Of a stretch of 64,000 nt of DNA, positions 1-10,604 are shown one piece after another. The stretch is from Paenibacillus sp. G2S3. GTDB lineage: Bacteria; Bacillota; Bacilli; Paenibacillales; Paenibacillaceae. Location of the stretch: the NCBI RefSeq assembly GCF_030123105.1, contig NZ_CP126095.1, positions 4,836,001-4,900,000 on the forward strand. The letters are read 5' to 3'. The notes beneath the pieces are model-generated. The model searched no databases and was not told the origin of the DNA. It was given only the letters and a program-made list of their open reading frames with translations. Each line of letters opens with the position of its first letter. Within the stretch, counting starts at the first letter, position 1. A program made the position numbers and the translations under genes.

Positions 1-406
1 GCATCACTTCCAGCGCATCTTCACACTGGCGATGCTGAGCCTTAGATACTCTTCGAATAAGATTCTTGTTGTTGTACAAACCAGATAGCACTACTTCACG
101 CACCGTTGCTGGAAACAGCGGGTTGAAGGCGTTCTTTTGTGGAACATAACCTATCCGTTCCCAGTCTTTAAACTTGCGGACAGGCGTTCCGAATAATTTG
201 ATTTCACCACTGCTTGCCGGAAGCAAACCAACGATCATCTTCATCAGTGTTGTTTTACCTGCGCCATTAGAACCAATGATACCAAGGAAGTCTCGTTCTC
301 TGACACTATAGTTAAGATTCGAGATCACCTTCTGTTCACCATATGAAAAAGAAAGATCCTGTATATCGATGATATGCTGATGGCAGTCCAAGGATACCGA
401 TTGCAT
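1..406 (-). CDS. znuC: zinc ABC transporter ATPase, partial (3' end off the left edge)
   Basis: ATP-binding subunit of a metal (zinc/manganese type) ABC importer acting on the inner face of the membrane. About 135 residues are visible. A Walker A motif, GSNGAGKTT, sits at residues 45-53, and a Q-loop (YVPQKNAFNP) follows near residue 90. The signature motif and Walker B lie outside the window. The start at 406 follows the end of the substrate-binding gene by 34 bases, so the two are co-transcribed; the permease gene is expected further left. Zinc rather than manganese is inferred from the Zur-like boxes before the operon and the His-rich binding protein. Confidence 0.85.
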   Translation of the reverse strand, partial: MQSVSLDCHQHIIDIQDLSFSYGEQKVISNLNYSVRERDFLGIIGSNGAGKTTLMKMIVGLLPASSGEIKLFGTPVRKFKDWERIGYVPQKNAFNPLFPATVREVVLSGLYNNKNLIRRVSKAQHRQCEDALEVM

Positions 407-440
407 GCTTTAGCACCGCCTTTTCCTTATACTTTCCTTT

Positions 441-1439
441 TTATTGTAAAGCCATAATCAGATTTTGCAAATTTTTCTCCATCAAGGTGAAATAGTTATC
501 CCCGTTCTTTTCTTGCTCCGCAGTAAGACCCTCTACCGGATTAAGAACCATAGTTGACACACCAGCTTCAGCTGCTAACATCTTAGCCAGTTTATCGGAG
601 ACAAGCTCTTCAAAGAAAATATACCGAATGTTCTCCTCTTTAACCATCTTCGCCAGATTTACTATATCCTGTCCACGCGGCTCAGCATCTGGGGATAATC
701 CCATAATCGCATGCTGCTCAAGCTTATAGTCACGGGCAAGGTAGGCAAAAGCTTGATGAGAAACTACAATTTTGTGGTTAGGCAGCTTGGTAAGCTCCTG
801 TTCAAATTTACTATCCAAAGCCTGTAAACGTTCAGCAAGCTTATTGTAACGCTCTTCATAACCATCTTTATGCTCTGGATCCACGGACTGTAGGCTGTCT
901 TTAATATTGCGGGCCATGATGATCGCTGATTTCGGGCTTACCCAGGTATGGGGGTCTTTATGTAGGCTATCCCCTGAAGAATTGCTATTATGTTCAGTAT
1001 CTTCCTCATGATGATCTTCTTCGCCGCTTCCACCATGATCATGTCCGTCCTCTTCATCGGTCATTATTAAATCAATCCCTTTACTTACTTCAACGGCTTC
1101 CACCTTGCTGCTACTATCAAGTCCTTTTAGAAAATTAGGAACCCAGCCCTCAAGCCCTGCTCCATTGTACAGAAATAGTTGCGCTTTAGAGGTGTTGACA
1201 ATATCCTGACTGCGTGGTGTCCAATCATGCGGCTCTACGCCAACCGGAAGCAGATTAATGGCATTTATATCATCTCCACCAATTTCCTTCGTAAACTCGT
1301 AAATAGGATAAAAAGTAGTTACAACATTTACTTTCCCTTCAACTATACTTCCACTGCTCTTGGGTCCACATGCAGTAAGTGTAAATACAAGCACCAGTGC
1401 AAGTACGAGCAGACTTATTCGTGACTTCATAGCAACCAT
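441..1439 (-). CDS. znuA: zinc-binding lipoprotein of ABC transporter (ZnuA/AdcA family)
   Basis: Extracellular, lipid-anchored zinc receptor delivering metal to the permease. The signal peptide ends in a lipobox with Cys24 (LTAC). Family metal-ligand regions are visible: EPHDW (His71), DPHTW (His164) and SHQAFAY (around 228). An acidic, histidine-rich loop at about residues 133-150 is typical of zinc-specific members. The 332-residue length is normal. A GGGAG ribosome binding site lies nine bases before the ATG at 1439; an in-frame ATG three codons later is a weaker alternative. It is first in the operon and is followed by the ATPase gene. Zur-like boxes just upstream point to repression when zinc is plentiful. 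Confidence 0.9.
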   Translation of the reverse strand: MVAMKSRISLLVLALVLVFTLTACGPKSSGSIVEGKVNVVTTFYPIYEFTKEIGGDDINAINLLPVGVEPHDWTPRSQDIVNTSKAQLFLYNGAGLEGWVPNFLKGLDSSSKVEAVEVSKGIDLIMTDEEDGHDHGGSGEEDHHEEDTEHNSNSSGDSLHKDPHTWVSPKSAIIMARNIKDSLQSVDPEHKDGYEERYNKLAERLQALDSKFEQELTKLPNHKIVVSHQAFAYLARDYKLEQHAIMGLSPDAEPRGQDIVNLAKMVKEENIRYIFFEELVSDKLAKMLAAEAGVSTMVLNPVEGLTAEQEKNGDNYFTLMEKNLQNLIMALQ

Positions 1440-1460
1440 TAAATTGATCTCCCTCTCAAA

Positions 1461-1502
1461 TCGTAATCTTTACTATTAGAAGTATAATAGTAATCATTAC
1501 GA
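1461..1502 (-). promoter_or_regulatory. two Zur-box-like operators before znuA
   Basis: Bases 1488-1502 read TAGTAATCATTACGA, one mismatch from the 7-1-7 Zur consensus TCGTAATNATTACGA. Bases 1461-1475 read TCGTAATCTTTACTA, with one perfect half. The sites start 27 bases apart, within 65 bases upstream of znuA. A zur gene lies 3 kb away on the same strand. Binding is inferred, not shown. Confidence 0.7.
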
Positions 1503-1560
1503 TAAGTCAACAATAAATCCTGATTAGATGACTATGAACCTTATCCCTGCTTTTCCTTTG

Positions 1561-1611
1561 AAAAAAAGGAATGTTCCCACAGCCTATCCGGCTGAAGGAG
1601 CATTCCCTTTC
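1561..1611 (-). terminator. intrinsic terminator after metG
   Basis: On the minus strand a stem (GGGAATG pairing with CATTCC, plus an inner CAGCC/GGCTG stem) is followed by seven T residues. It lies about 40 bases past the metG stop. Confidence 0.85.
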
Positions 1612-1649
1612 TTATATAACAATTATATATAGATTCTACATAACAAATC

Positions 1650-3665
<2,016 letters not shown>

Positions 3666-3693
3666 TTAATCATCCTTTCTTTCATAAAAAGAC

Positions 3694-3725
3694 AAAAAAC
3701 TCCCGCCCCTATAATGGGGCGAGAG
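3694..3725 (-). terminator. T-box-controlled terminator of the metG leader
   Basis: On the minus strand CTCTCGCCCC pairs with GGGGCGGGAG around a short ATTATA loop, followed by TTTTTTG. It lies directly after the T-box element and about 30 bases before metG, the usual place for the regulated terminator. Confidence 0.9.
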
Positions 3726-3990
3726 TATAACTCACGCGATACCACCCAAATTTCCTGTCTCTTCACAGAGAACAGGCTTCGCCAGTTCCCTCTCGGGAAC
3801 TGTCCATTAACGCTGGAACACGCCGTTATCTTACGTGAACCTCAATTGCAGTTCCCGCTCGAACACAGTTCCTCCCGGACCATATTCAATCTAACGCTCC
3901 ATGCCGGCTTTCAGCTCGTTCCGGCTCTCTGTAATGGACGTACCGATTTACTCATCCGTTCCTCGGAATTCATACTATTATCTGTGAATA
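3694..3990 (-). promoter_or_regulatory. T-box riboswitch leader of metG (Met specifier)
   Basis: On the minus strand the leader shows, in order: a GAGTA motif (3949-3953), AGAGAG (3925-3930), a GCCGG/CCGGC Stem I arm, then GAATATGG with the candidate specifier ATG at 3881-3883. Two further hairpins follow, then the T-box itself at 3735-3752 (AATTTGGGTGGTATCGCG) and a terminator. An ATG specifier fits the downstream methionyl-tRNA synthetase. Uncharged tRNA-Met would pair with the specifier and the T-box bulge and favour the antiterminator. The exact 5' end is an estimate; the leader begins near the 3' end of yidD. Confidence 0.9.
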
Positions 3991-4012
3991 TACCCAATGG
4001 CAAGGGCTCGTG

Positions 4013-4276
4013 TCAAGTCGCGCGAGCAGAATCCTTCTTCGTGGGGTGTTCCTCAAGAGGCGGAACCGGATCAAGTCCCCCTGGATGGAAGGGATGGCAT
4101 CTAGCAATCCGCTTGGCAGCAAGCCATGAGCCTTTCATTGGACCATGGACTTCAATAGCTTCTAGTGCATAGGCAGAGCAGGTTGGATAGAAGCGACAAG
4201 TGGCAGGCTTAATCGGGGAAATGTACTTGCGGTATACCCGAATGGGAGCCTGAATCGTTCTACGAAGGGTAGCCAT
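4013..4276 (-). CDS. yidD: membrane protein insertion efficiency factor YidD
   Basis: Small protein of 87 residues in a family thought to assist YidC-dependent membrane protein insertion. The family core is clear: [20 protein letters not shown] with two cysteines, [17 protein letters not shown], and the [12 protein letters not shown] block with a third cysteine. The start lies two bases past the zur stop, so the pair is translationally coupled. This placement next to zur rather than rnpA/yidC is a second common location in bacilli. The 3' end runs to the metG T-box leader. Confidence 0.93.
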   Translation of the reverse strand: MATLRRTIQAPIRVYRKYISPIKPATCRFYPTCSAYALEAIEVHGPMKGSWLAAKRIARCHPFHPGGLDPVPPLEEHPTKKDSARAT

Positions 4277-4278
4277 CC

Positions 4279-4740
4279 TTAGACCCCTTTTTTCTGATTA
4301 GCTGCTGCGACTAGTTCTTCTTCCCGGTTCTCTTCACATTCTTTGCAATAACCGAACACCTCAAATTTATGCTTGACTACCCGGAATTGATCAGGTGTAT
4401 CCGTTAAATTCATCGGGCAGAAATTAATCGGGTAGGTTTTCTCGCATTGAAGGCAGATCATATGATGATGGTGATCCTGATGATTACAGCTTCCCTTGAA
4501 CTTCACTCCGTCTTCAAAGACGATTTGTTCAAGTACACCAAGCTCTTCCATTACACGCAGATTGCGGTACACGGTATCAAAGCTAAGTCCGCTATACTTG
4601 CGGCCCATATGCTCATAGACATCCTTCGCTGACAAATAACCCTTATTCTCGCCGAATAACTTGGCAAGCGTTTTGCGTTGGTCGGTGATTCGCAGACCTT
4701 GCCCCGACATGACCTCTAATATTTGTTCTGTCGACAGCAT
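4279..4740 (-). CDS. zur: Fur-family zinc uptake repressor Zur
   Basis: Metal-dependent DNA-binding repressor of zinc uptake genes. An N-terminal winged helix is followed by the family motif [19 protein letters not shown], a His-rich metal site ([17 protein letters not shown]), and a structural zinc site of paired cysteines (CLQC, CKEC). The [10 protein letters not shown] and FCPMN pattern resembles B. subtilis Zur more than Fur or PerR. The start is set at 4740, not the in-frame ATG at 4755, because GGGAG at 4749-4753 sits eight bases before the inner ATG and the outer one has no ribosome binding site. Zur-like boxes before znuA are its likely target. Confidence 0.85.
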   Translation of the reverse strand: MLSTEQILEVMSGQGLRITDQRKTLAKLFGENKGYLSAKDVYEHMGRKYSGLSFDTVYRNLRVMEELGVLEQIVFEDGVKFKGSCNHQDHHHHMICLQCEKTYPINFCPMNLTDTPDQFRVVKHKFEVFGYCKECEENREEELVAAANQKKGV

Positions 4741-4870
4741 ACGCTCATCTCCCATAACATTCAGTTCATTTATAATTCACTCTCTTAATAATGCCCCAAA
4801 ATAAATGCCCCGTCAATGAAACAACCAAGCGTTTGAGTGTTCATCAGAGTTAAATCATACATTTAAATAC

Positions 4871-4919
4871 AAAAAGTCCAGCTGAGTATTCCTTTGCGGA
4901 ATATTCAGCCGGACTTTTA
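4871..4919 (-). terminator. intrinsic terminator after the secreted stalk-domain protein
   Basis: On the minus strand AAAAGTCCGGCTGAATATTCC pairs with GGAATACTCAGCTGGACTTTTT across a four-base loop, ending in T residues. The A/T tails on both sides mean it could work in either direction. Confidence 0.85.
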
Positions 4920-4962
4920 TTTCATGTGAATCCCAAATAACTTAAAGGATGGACCTATTTTG

Positions 4963-7209
4963 TTATTTCTTCGCTGGCAGTGGTGTAACCAGGAAATTCA
5001 CCGGCAAGTTACTACCAGAAGCTGCTGTAAACAAAATCTCCACGGAGCCGCCATAATCGCCAGTACGATAAATCACACTGTTCATGTCAGCACTAGAGAG
5101 ACTTCCCGAAGTCGGCATTTGTACGATTTGACCGTTAACCATAACAGGTCCCATGTAATTACCACCACGTGGATTAAACGTAATCAATGAATTAGGTGCA
5201 ACACGATCAAATTTGATTTTGTATAACACGCCGAAATTACCTGCATTGGATGCTTCAGTACCATTCATTGGGTCTACGCCGATCAAATTCAAATCACTCG
5301 AATTGTCACCGAGAAGAAGTCTTGCAGGAGTTGTTCCTACTTCGTCGGTAACCGTGATGATACGTGTAGAATCAGCATAAGTTCCTCGGTTATGCACCCC
5401 ATCACGATCCAATATTGGAAGTGTTGGAAGTGTAGTTAGAGGATCTTTATTCGCATCGATCATCATAACATTATATTCAATAGGATAATCGCTAAATAAA
5501 TCCGCTTGTAGTGATACAATTTCGCCTGGCTTCATGGCAATTTTGTTTAGATCCGTAAGAATCGAGACACTTTCTCCTGGTTGTAGGACCGTTGTCTTAT
5601 AATGCTCCCTAGTAATCATAGACTTCCAGTAACGTTCCACAGACATTTTACCAGTTCCTTCAGGGTAAGAGTTTGGACCGCCAAAGCCTACATACTCTGT
5701 TGTAATTGTCGTAGGGTACAGATTGTTATTCTTAGCAATCACATACACCTTCGTTTTAATATTCATATTATTCTTGTGGTGGACCAAGAAGCGAGTTCCG
5801 CCGAATGATGTTTCTTTATACGTGATCCCTTCCGTATTCACTGTTTCTGGACTGTTACTTCGGATAAGGTTATAAGGCTCAGAAGAAAGATTATAAGCTA
5901 CCTTCTGCCAAGTTGGAACCATCGATCCGTCGATGTTAAATACGCTACCTGGAACACCGAATAATCTATAGAAATCTTCTTTACTGTACAAGATTTCATC
6001 TGAAATATTAATGGTCTTCTCAAAAGTGCTGGTTGCGCCATGTGAATCTTTGACTTGAATGGCTACTGTTGCTGGACCTGGCGTGAAGAACGCTTCTGCT
6101 TTGTTCGTCCAAGTCACTTCAATTGGATCACCGTCTGGGTCGCTACTCAGATCCGAATAAGTGATCATTTCACCCATCTTGTAGGAGTCCTTGTCAGTAG
6201 TAAAATTAGCAACTGGCGGTGTATTAGGTTTAAGTACATTGATGGTCACGGAGTAAGGATCGCTCCACTGTCCATTCGCATCCATAACGGAATAGGACAC
6301 TACATAAACCCCTGGTGTATCATAGACATCCTGCTTATTTCCATCCCAACGTTCATCGACAATGGCCGTACCATTCGGTGAAGAGCTGGAAGTCACAAAA
6401 TTCACAGGATCACCAGCATAAATTTCAGTTGGCACTGTAAAAGAAGCTTTAGGCTTCGTGTTCAATGTAAGTATCACTCGTTTTTGCACATTATCAACAG
6501 TGTAAGGAATGCCTAACGCTCCAGTGATGGACGTCAATGGAACCATGAAAGTACCTTTGAATTGGTAAGCTGGACCTTTCATCGTCACATTTTTACCGTT
6601 AACGGAATAAATCTTACTGTCCGTCTTAAAGCGCATTACGTCGGTTCCTTTGGTAACAATGGTTTCTTTCGTTTTATAATCGTAAATGTACTTCACACCT
6701 ACGCGTTCTACCATAGCTCGGATCGATACGTATGAGACCCCATTCTTCACGGCCATTGGCTGATTAGCCAAATATTCAACGCCGTTTTGGTACATTTTGT
6801 TGCTGTTCATCATAAGTACAAGCTGATTACTAGCTGCAGCACGAACACCATCCGTTGGTATAGGCTGTGTAGTGGTTCCAGGTGTTGCAGTAGGAATTGG
6901 TGTAGCCGTTGGTACGGTTGTTGATGTAGGCTCGGTTGTTGTGGCAGGCTCAGTCGTCGGTTCAGTTGTTGCCCCAGGAATTGGAGTTGGAGTTGGTGTA
7001 GGTGATATTACTCCCCCTGGTACCTCAGTTGGCATTGGTGGCAATGGGTCAGTTGCTTCTGGCATTAGATTCGTCTCAGATGTAGCAGCTGCTCCTACTG
7101 CATTGGTATTACCGGAGGTATTATTGACAGCTTCGGCAAAAGCCGGCACTGCCGAGGCGGCCTGAGAAATGGCCAAAACAGCAACTAACGTTAATTTCTT
7201 TAAATCCAT
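4963..7209 (-). CDS. secreted protein with copper-amine-oxidase-like stalk domain and PKD-like repeats
   Basis: Exported cell-surface or secreted protein of 748 residues with no enzymatic motif that I recognise. A signal peptide covers about residues 1-25 (cleavage near AFAEA). Residues 45-125 are a low-complexity Thr/Pro linker. A copper-amine-oxidase N-terminal-like domain follows (about 130-255; GVSYVSIRAMVERVG and FMVPLTSITGALG are its two repeats). Two PKD/Ig-like segments come next (about 258-330 and 333-405; the second has SDLSSDPDGDPIEVTW). The last 340 residues are unassigned. In Paenibacillus the stalk domain is common on S-layer and envelope proteins and usually lacks oxidase activity. 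A GAGGAG ribosome binding site lies seven bases before the ATG. It is monocistronic. Confidence 0.8.
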   Translation of the reverse strand: MDLKKLTLVAVLAISQAASAVPAFAEAVNNTSGNTNAVGAAATSETNLMPEATDPLPPMPTEVPGGVISPTPTPTPIPGATTEPTTEPATTTEPTSTTVPTATPIPTATPGTTTQPIPTDGVRAAASNQLVLMMNSNKMYQNGVEYLANQPMAVKNGVSYVSIRAMVERVGVKYIYDYKTKETIVTKGTDVMRFKTDSKIYSVNGKNVTMKGPAYQFKGTFMVPLTSITGALGIPYTVDNVQKRVILTLNTKPKASFTVPTEIYAGDPVNFVTSSSSPNGTAIVDERWDGNKQDVYDTPGVYVVSYSVMDANGQWSDPYSVTINVLKPNTPPVANFTTDKDSYKMGEMITYSDLSSDPDGDPIEVTWTNKAEAFFTPGPATVAIQVKDSHGATSTFEKTINISDEILYSKEDFYRLFGVPGSVFNIDGSMVPTWQKVAYNLSSEPYNLIRSNSPETVNTEGITYKETSFGGTRFLVHHKNNMNIKTKVYVIAKNNNLYPTTITTEYVGFGGPNSYPEGTGKMSVERYWKSMITREHYKTTVLQPGESVSILTDLNKIAMKPGEIVSLQADLFSDYPIEYNVMMIDANKDPLTTLPTLPILDRDGVHNRGTYADSTRIITVTDEVGTTPARLLLGDNSSDLNLIGVDPMNGTEASNAGNFGVLYKIKFDRVAPNSLITFNPRGGNYMGPVMVNGQIVQMPTSGSLSSADMNSVIYRTGDYGGSVEILFTAASGSNLPVNFLVTPLPAKK

Positions 7210-7610
7210 GATATAACTCCTCTGCTCCTATTTGTAAATATAAGTAGGTCTCTGTCTTTTTCATACTCCTCTTATATTCCCCGCAAAAACGCAACCGCCC
7301 TCATCAGAGCGGAAGAATTGCTTTTTGCCACGTTCGTTATAACAAAACATAGTATTAGACGCATTCTGCCGCAAAAAGTTTCATTTTAAAGTAAAGAAAG
7401 ATTAACTCAGTATTAAAACAAGCAAAACAACCTTTCAGCCGCTACCCGAAAAATATGAGATTCCACAGCTTTACCATCACAAGTATCCCCGGTCAATATT
7501 GCGACTATAAATACCATTCAATTGGATCTACTCCAAAGACGATCCAAGCTGTCTCCATTGAGAATAGATACTTAAAGTTGCAGTATAGGGATCATATTAT
7601 ATTTATATAA
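7210..7610. other. non-coding stretch upstream of the secreted protein
   Basis: No gene is supported here. The stretch holds the 5' region of the secreted protein and otherwise shows no clear operator, repeat or RNA structure. Confidence 0.5.
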
Positions 7611-7659
7611 AAAAAAGACATAATTATCCTTAATAACTAAGGATAATCATCTCTATGTT
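7611..7659 (-). terminator. intrinsic terminator of the first sugar ABC operon
   Basis: On the minus strand ATTATCCTTA pairs with TAAGGATAAT around a five-base loop, with extra ACATA/TATGT pairing below, then a run of T residues. It is nearly 300 bases past the regulator stop; the repeat between them would be part of the transcript. Confidence 0.8.
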
Positions 7660-7689
7660 TTAAATCATTAATCTTATGTACCTTTTTCA

Positions 7690-7950
7690 CAGCCTCAGGC
7701 TGGTCGATAGTCCACGCATCCCCAAGGGAGTCCCCACATCCGCAGGAGTGGGACGACCCCATTCCCACAACGAAGTGTGATTAGGGAGAAGGAACGGAGA
7801 GGAAGTTCGGAACTGTAGGAGCGGAGCGTTCGCCTAAAAGCTTTCCTTGGAAAGCTACCTCGGAAGCATATGCTATTCTCGGATTTCAACCGCGAGCAGC
7901 GGTTTCCAATCAAGAAATCCGAGGATAACAGCGACCGGAAGTCCAAACAT
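7690..7950. repeat. dispersed palindromic repeat element, copy 1
   Basis: Non-coding element rich in inverted repeats. The core pairs CTCGGATTTC (from about 7898) with GAAATCCGAG (7914-7923), followed by GATAACAGCGACC. Nearly the same core (GAAATCCGAGGATAA, then GGCGACC) recurs at 27626-27648 in an element of similar design. The flanks hold further short palindromes. An 83-codon open frame crosses it but has no ribosome binding site and resembles no protein. Such elements are, from memory, common in Paenibacillus intergenic regions. The ends are approximate. Confidence 0.65.
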
Positions 7951-7953
7951 TCC

Positions 7954-8745
7954 TCACAGTGACGCCGACCTCACCGCGTTTCGATCACGATACTCCTTAG
8001 GAGACATCCCCGTCTGCTTCTGAAATACCTTCGTGAAATAACGTCGTTCCTGATAACCGACTCCGGAACCAATCACCGTAATGCTCTTATCGCTGTTTGT
8101 AAGCATAAACTTGGCAGCTTCAATTCGCTGTTGCGTTACGTATTCCACGAAAGTCAAAGCAAAGCGGTTTTTAAACAAGAGGCAGAAGTAACTGCCGCTA
8201 ATCCCGATCTTATTCGCCACTTCCTCAATCCCGATATCTGAATGAAGATTTTCAGTGATGTATTGAGCGGCCAAGTTCATTAGCTGATCCGGTGTTTTTT
8301 TACCATTGTCCGCTTCAGGAATCTCCTGAAATAAAGGGATGCTATTATACAGTTTATTCTTAAACTGTTTACTACGGATATTAGCTCCGATCTCACGCAC
8401 CTTATTGCCAAGTTCCTCATAATGTATCGGCTTACAAATGTATTCCTTTACCCCAAGACGGATCGCTTCCCGGGCATAATCAAACTCCTGATACCCGGTA
8501 AGAAGCAGTACCTCACTATCCAATCCTAATTCCCGCAGCTTTCCTACAAACGTTAATCCGTCCATCACTGGCATACGAATGTCGCTTAACACAAGATCGG
8601 GTTGCTCCTCTTCAGCAATACGCAAGGCGTCCATACCGCTTCGCGCCATACCGACGACCTCCATCCCCATCTCCTGCCATGGCAACACTCTTTTTAGATT
8701 GTTCAGAATTGGGGCTTCGTCATCTACCAATAATACTTTTAGCAT
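7954..8745 (-). CDS. YesN-type response regulator, receiver plus AraC-type DNA-binding domain
   Basis: Transcription activator partner of the adjacent sensor kinase. The receiver domain spans residues 1-120 with acidic pair Asp8/Asp9, phosphoacceptor Asp55 (LVLSDIRMP) and Lys near 105 (KEYICKPIHYEE). The C-terminal 100 residues form two AraC helix-turn-helix units (IGIEEVANKIGISGSYFCLLF; GVGYQERRYFTKVFQKQTG, MSPKEYR). The start is placed at 8745, 34 codons inside the longest frame, because GGGGGAAG lies six bases before it; it then overlaps the kinase gene by 26 bases. It closes the operon and probably activates the transporter genes ahead of it. Confidence 0.92.
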   Translation of the reverse strand: MLKVLLVDDEAPILNNLKRVLPWQEMGMEVVGMARSGMDALRIAEEEQPDLVLSDIRMPVMDGLTFVGKLRELGLDSEVLLLTGYQEFDYAREAIRLGVKEYICKPIHYEELGNKVREIGANIRSKQFKNKLYNSIPLFQEIPEADNGKKTPDQLMNLAAQYITENLHSDIGIEEVANKIGISGSYFCLLFKNRFALTFVEYVTQQRIEAAKFMLTNSDKSITVIGSGVGYQERRYFTKVFQKQTGMSPKEYRDRNAVRSASL

Positions 8746-10576
8746 AATGATCTTCCCCCTGCTCGTATTTAGGTATGACACATTGAATGATAGTACCATA
8801 TCCTGGACTGGAACAAATAAATATTCCATACCTGTCACCGTATTCAATGCGGATGCGATCCGCTACACTGCGAATACCAAGACCTCGACGTTCAAGATTC
8901 ATCCGGTTTTCCCGTTCAACTTCAACCTCTTGCTCCACAGGATCATTCACAATATATTGGAAAATGGACAACTGAGATGGTGTAATCCCAATACCGTTAT
9001 CTTCAATCCGTAAAATTAAGTCCCCTTGCTTCTCCCAAACCTTCACAGAAACTTGACCTTTGTAATCAATTCCCTCAAATCCATGCTGAATGCTATTCTC
9101 TACAAGCGGTTGCAAAGTAAGCTTTAGAATGCCGCAACTCATCAATTCTTGTGGGATATCAATATCGTATTCAAATAAATCCTCAAATCTAAATTTTTGA
9201 ATATCTAAATAATTACGCAGATGTTTAACCTCTTCATCCAGTGTAATTTCTTCCCGATCCTGAATGCTGATACGTAAAATACTGGCCAGTCTGTAGACCA
9301 TCTCACTAACTTTCTTGCCTTCATTCTGTATAGCCAGAACATTAATCGACTCTAACGTATTAAATAAAAAATGCGGTTTGATCTGCGCCTGTAAAACACG
9401 CATCTCGGCTTGATTCTTGCGACGCTGCTCCACATGGATTCTATTAAACAATCGATTAATTTTATCCATAAGATCATTAAAGCCCTTACCAAGAAGCGTT
9501 AACTCGTCATTCCCCTTCACTTCTACCCGCGTAGTCAAATCTCCATCCTCAACACGTCGCATAAAACGAACAATAACGGCAATTGCGCCAGTAATTCGAT
9601 TCATGAAGAATAGATTGAAGATCACCGCTGCCAAAAAGCAAAGGAAGATAACCCCAACAAACCAGCGTGCAAATACTGTAACTTCACGAGACAAAGTGTT
9701 CCAGGAAGTTACAGACACTAAACTCCAAGGATAATCTTTCAAATGATACATAGAGAGAATACTCTTCTCCCCGTTGTACTCCGTTTTAAAACTCTGAAAC
9801 CCTTTTTTAAAGGTAATCTCTTTATTCGCGAATGAATCAATATCCTGTCCATCCAGTTTTTGATCTGGGTCGAATAGAATCATTCCGTCATCATTTACAA
9901 GCATAAACGAAACGTCCTGATTGCTATCCCCAATTTTTAAATTGCGAAATATCGATTCGAGCTCCCAATTTTTGATCTGCACAACGAGGATACCTATGTT
10001 CTGAAAGAAGCTCAGTTCCTTCACGAGTCGAATTTGTGTAAACACAGGTTCAGTTCCTGTAAGCTCGGGATACTCATGAGGAGCCAGCCATTTCGGCACG
10101 CCATTCAAATCCATTACTTCCTGGTACAAATCACTTTTTTTGAAAGTATCATAGGGTAGCGTTCGGAAATTTTCCTTATTAAAAAGCGACACGATTTCAG
10201 AGTTACCTCTACCATTAAAATTGTACAAAAAAGCATAGCTAATCGATGGATGGTTAAACAACAGACTACGGAAATTGCGCTGGCTTGCATTCAAATTGAG
10301 TTGCTCAGCATCAGTCAAATCTTGATTAGAAGGATCTTCTGCGCTAAGGGCCATATGAAACACCGAGGTAGCAATTCCGTTGTCTGTAACGTTATCCATA
10401 TCTTTTAACACATTTGAAATACTGTAACTAATTGCTTTGAGTGAGTATTCCGACTGTTGGCTGTACTTCTTCTCAATAGAGTTATAAGTCACGAAAAACA
10501 TAAGCATGCCTAGAATAAATAAGGGAATGATTATCAGGCCCAAAAATGCCGTAAATAATTTATAGCGCAAATTCAT
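8720..10576 (-). CDS. YesM-type sensor histidine kinase
   Basis: Membrane sensor of 618 residues. A first transmembrane segment is at about 8-28, followed by a large extracellular sensor domain (about 35-285), a second membrane segment near 290-315, and a HAMP linker (about 315-370). The His_kinase domain carries phosphoacceptor His402 (QIKPHFLFNTLES). The HATPase domain ends the protein (LVENSIQHGFEG, IEDNGIGI, GLGIRSVADRI). This is the architecture of LytS/YesM kinases that monitor extracellular carbohydrates or peptides. It overlaps the regulator gene and follows the permease gene by 28 bases. The ligand is unknown. Confidence 0.92.
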   Translation of the reverse strand: MNLRYKLFTAFLGLIIIPLFILGMLMFFVTYNSIEKKYSQQSEYSLKAISYSISNVLKDMDNVTDNGIATSVFHMALSAEDPSNQDLTDAEQLNLNASQRNFRSLLFNHPSISYAFLYNFNGRGNSEIVSLFNKENFRTLPYDTFKKSDLYQEVMDLNGVPKWLAPHEYPELTGTEPVFTQIRLVKELSFFQNIGILVVQIKNWELESIFRNLKIGDSNQDVSFMLVNDDGMILFDPDQKLDGQDIDSFANKEITFKKGFQSFKTEYNGEKSILSMYHLKDYPWSLVSVTSWNTLSREVTVFARWFVGVIFLCFLAAVIFNLFFMNRITGAIAVIVRFMRRVEDGDLTTRVEVKGNDELTLLGKGFNDLMDKINRLFNRIHVEQRRKNQAEMRVLQAQIKPHFLFNTLESINVLAIQNEGKKVSEMVYRLASILRISIQDREEITLDEEVKHLRNYLDIQKFRFEDLFEYDIDIPQELMSCGILKLTLQPLVENSIQHGFEGIDYKGQVSVKVWEKQGDLILRIEDNGIGITPSQLSIFQYIVNDPVEQEVEVERENRMNLERRGLGIRSVADRIRIEYGDRYGIFICSSPGYGTIIQCVIPKYEQGEDHYAKSIIGR

Positions 10577-10604
10577 CGGCTAGTGCTCCTGACTGAGAAA
10601 AAAG

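Noticed and set aside
7695..7946. 83-codon open frame on the minus strand
   Set aside because: It lies entirely in a palindromic dispersed repeat, has no ribosome binding site, and its sequence looks like translated repeat.
8746..8847. Longer N-terminus for the first YesN regulator
   Set aside because: The added 34 residues lie inside the kinase gene and lack a ribosome binding site; the receiver domain begins exactly at the inner ATG.
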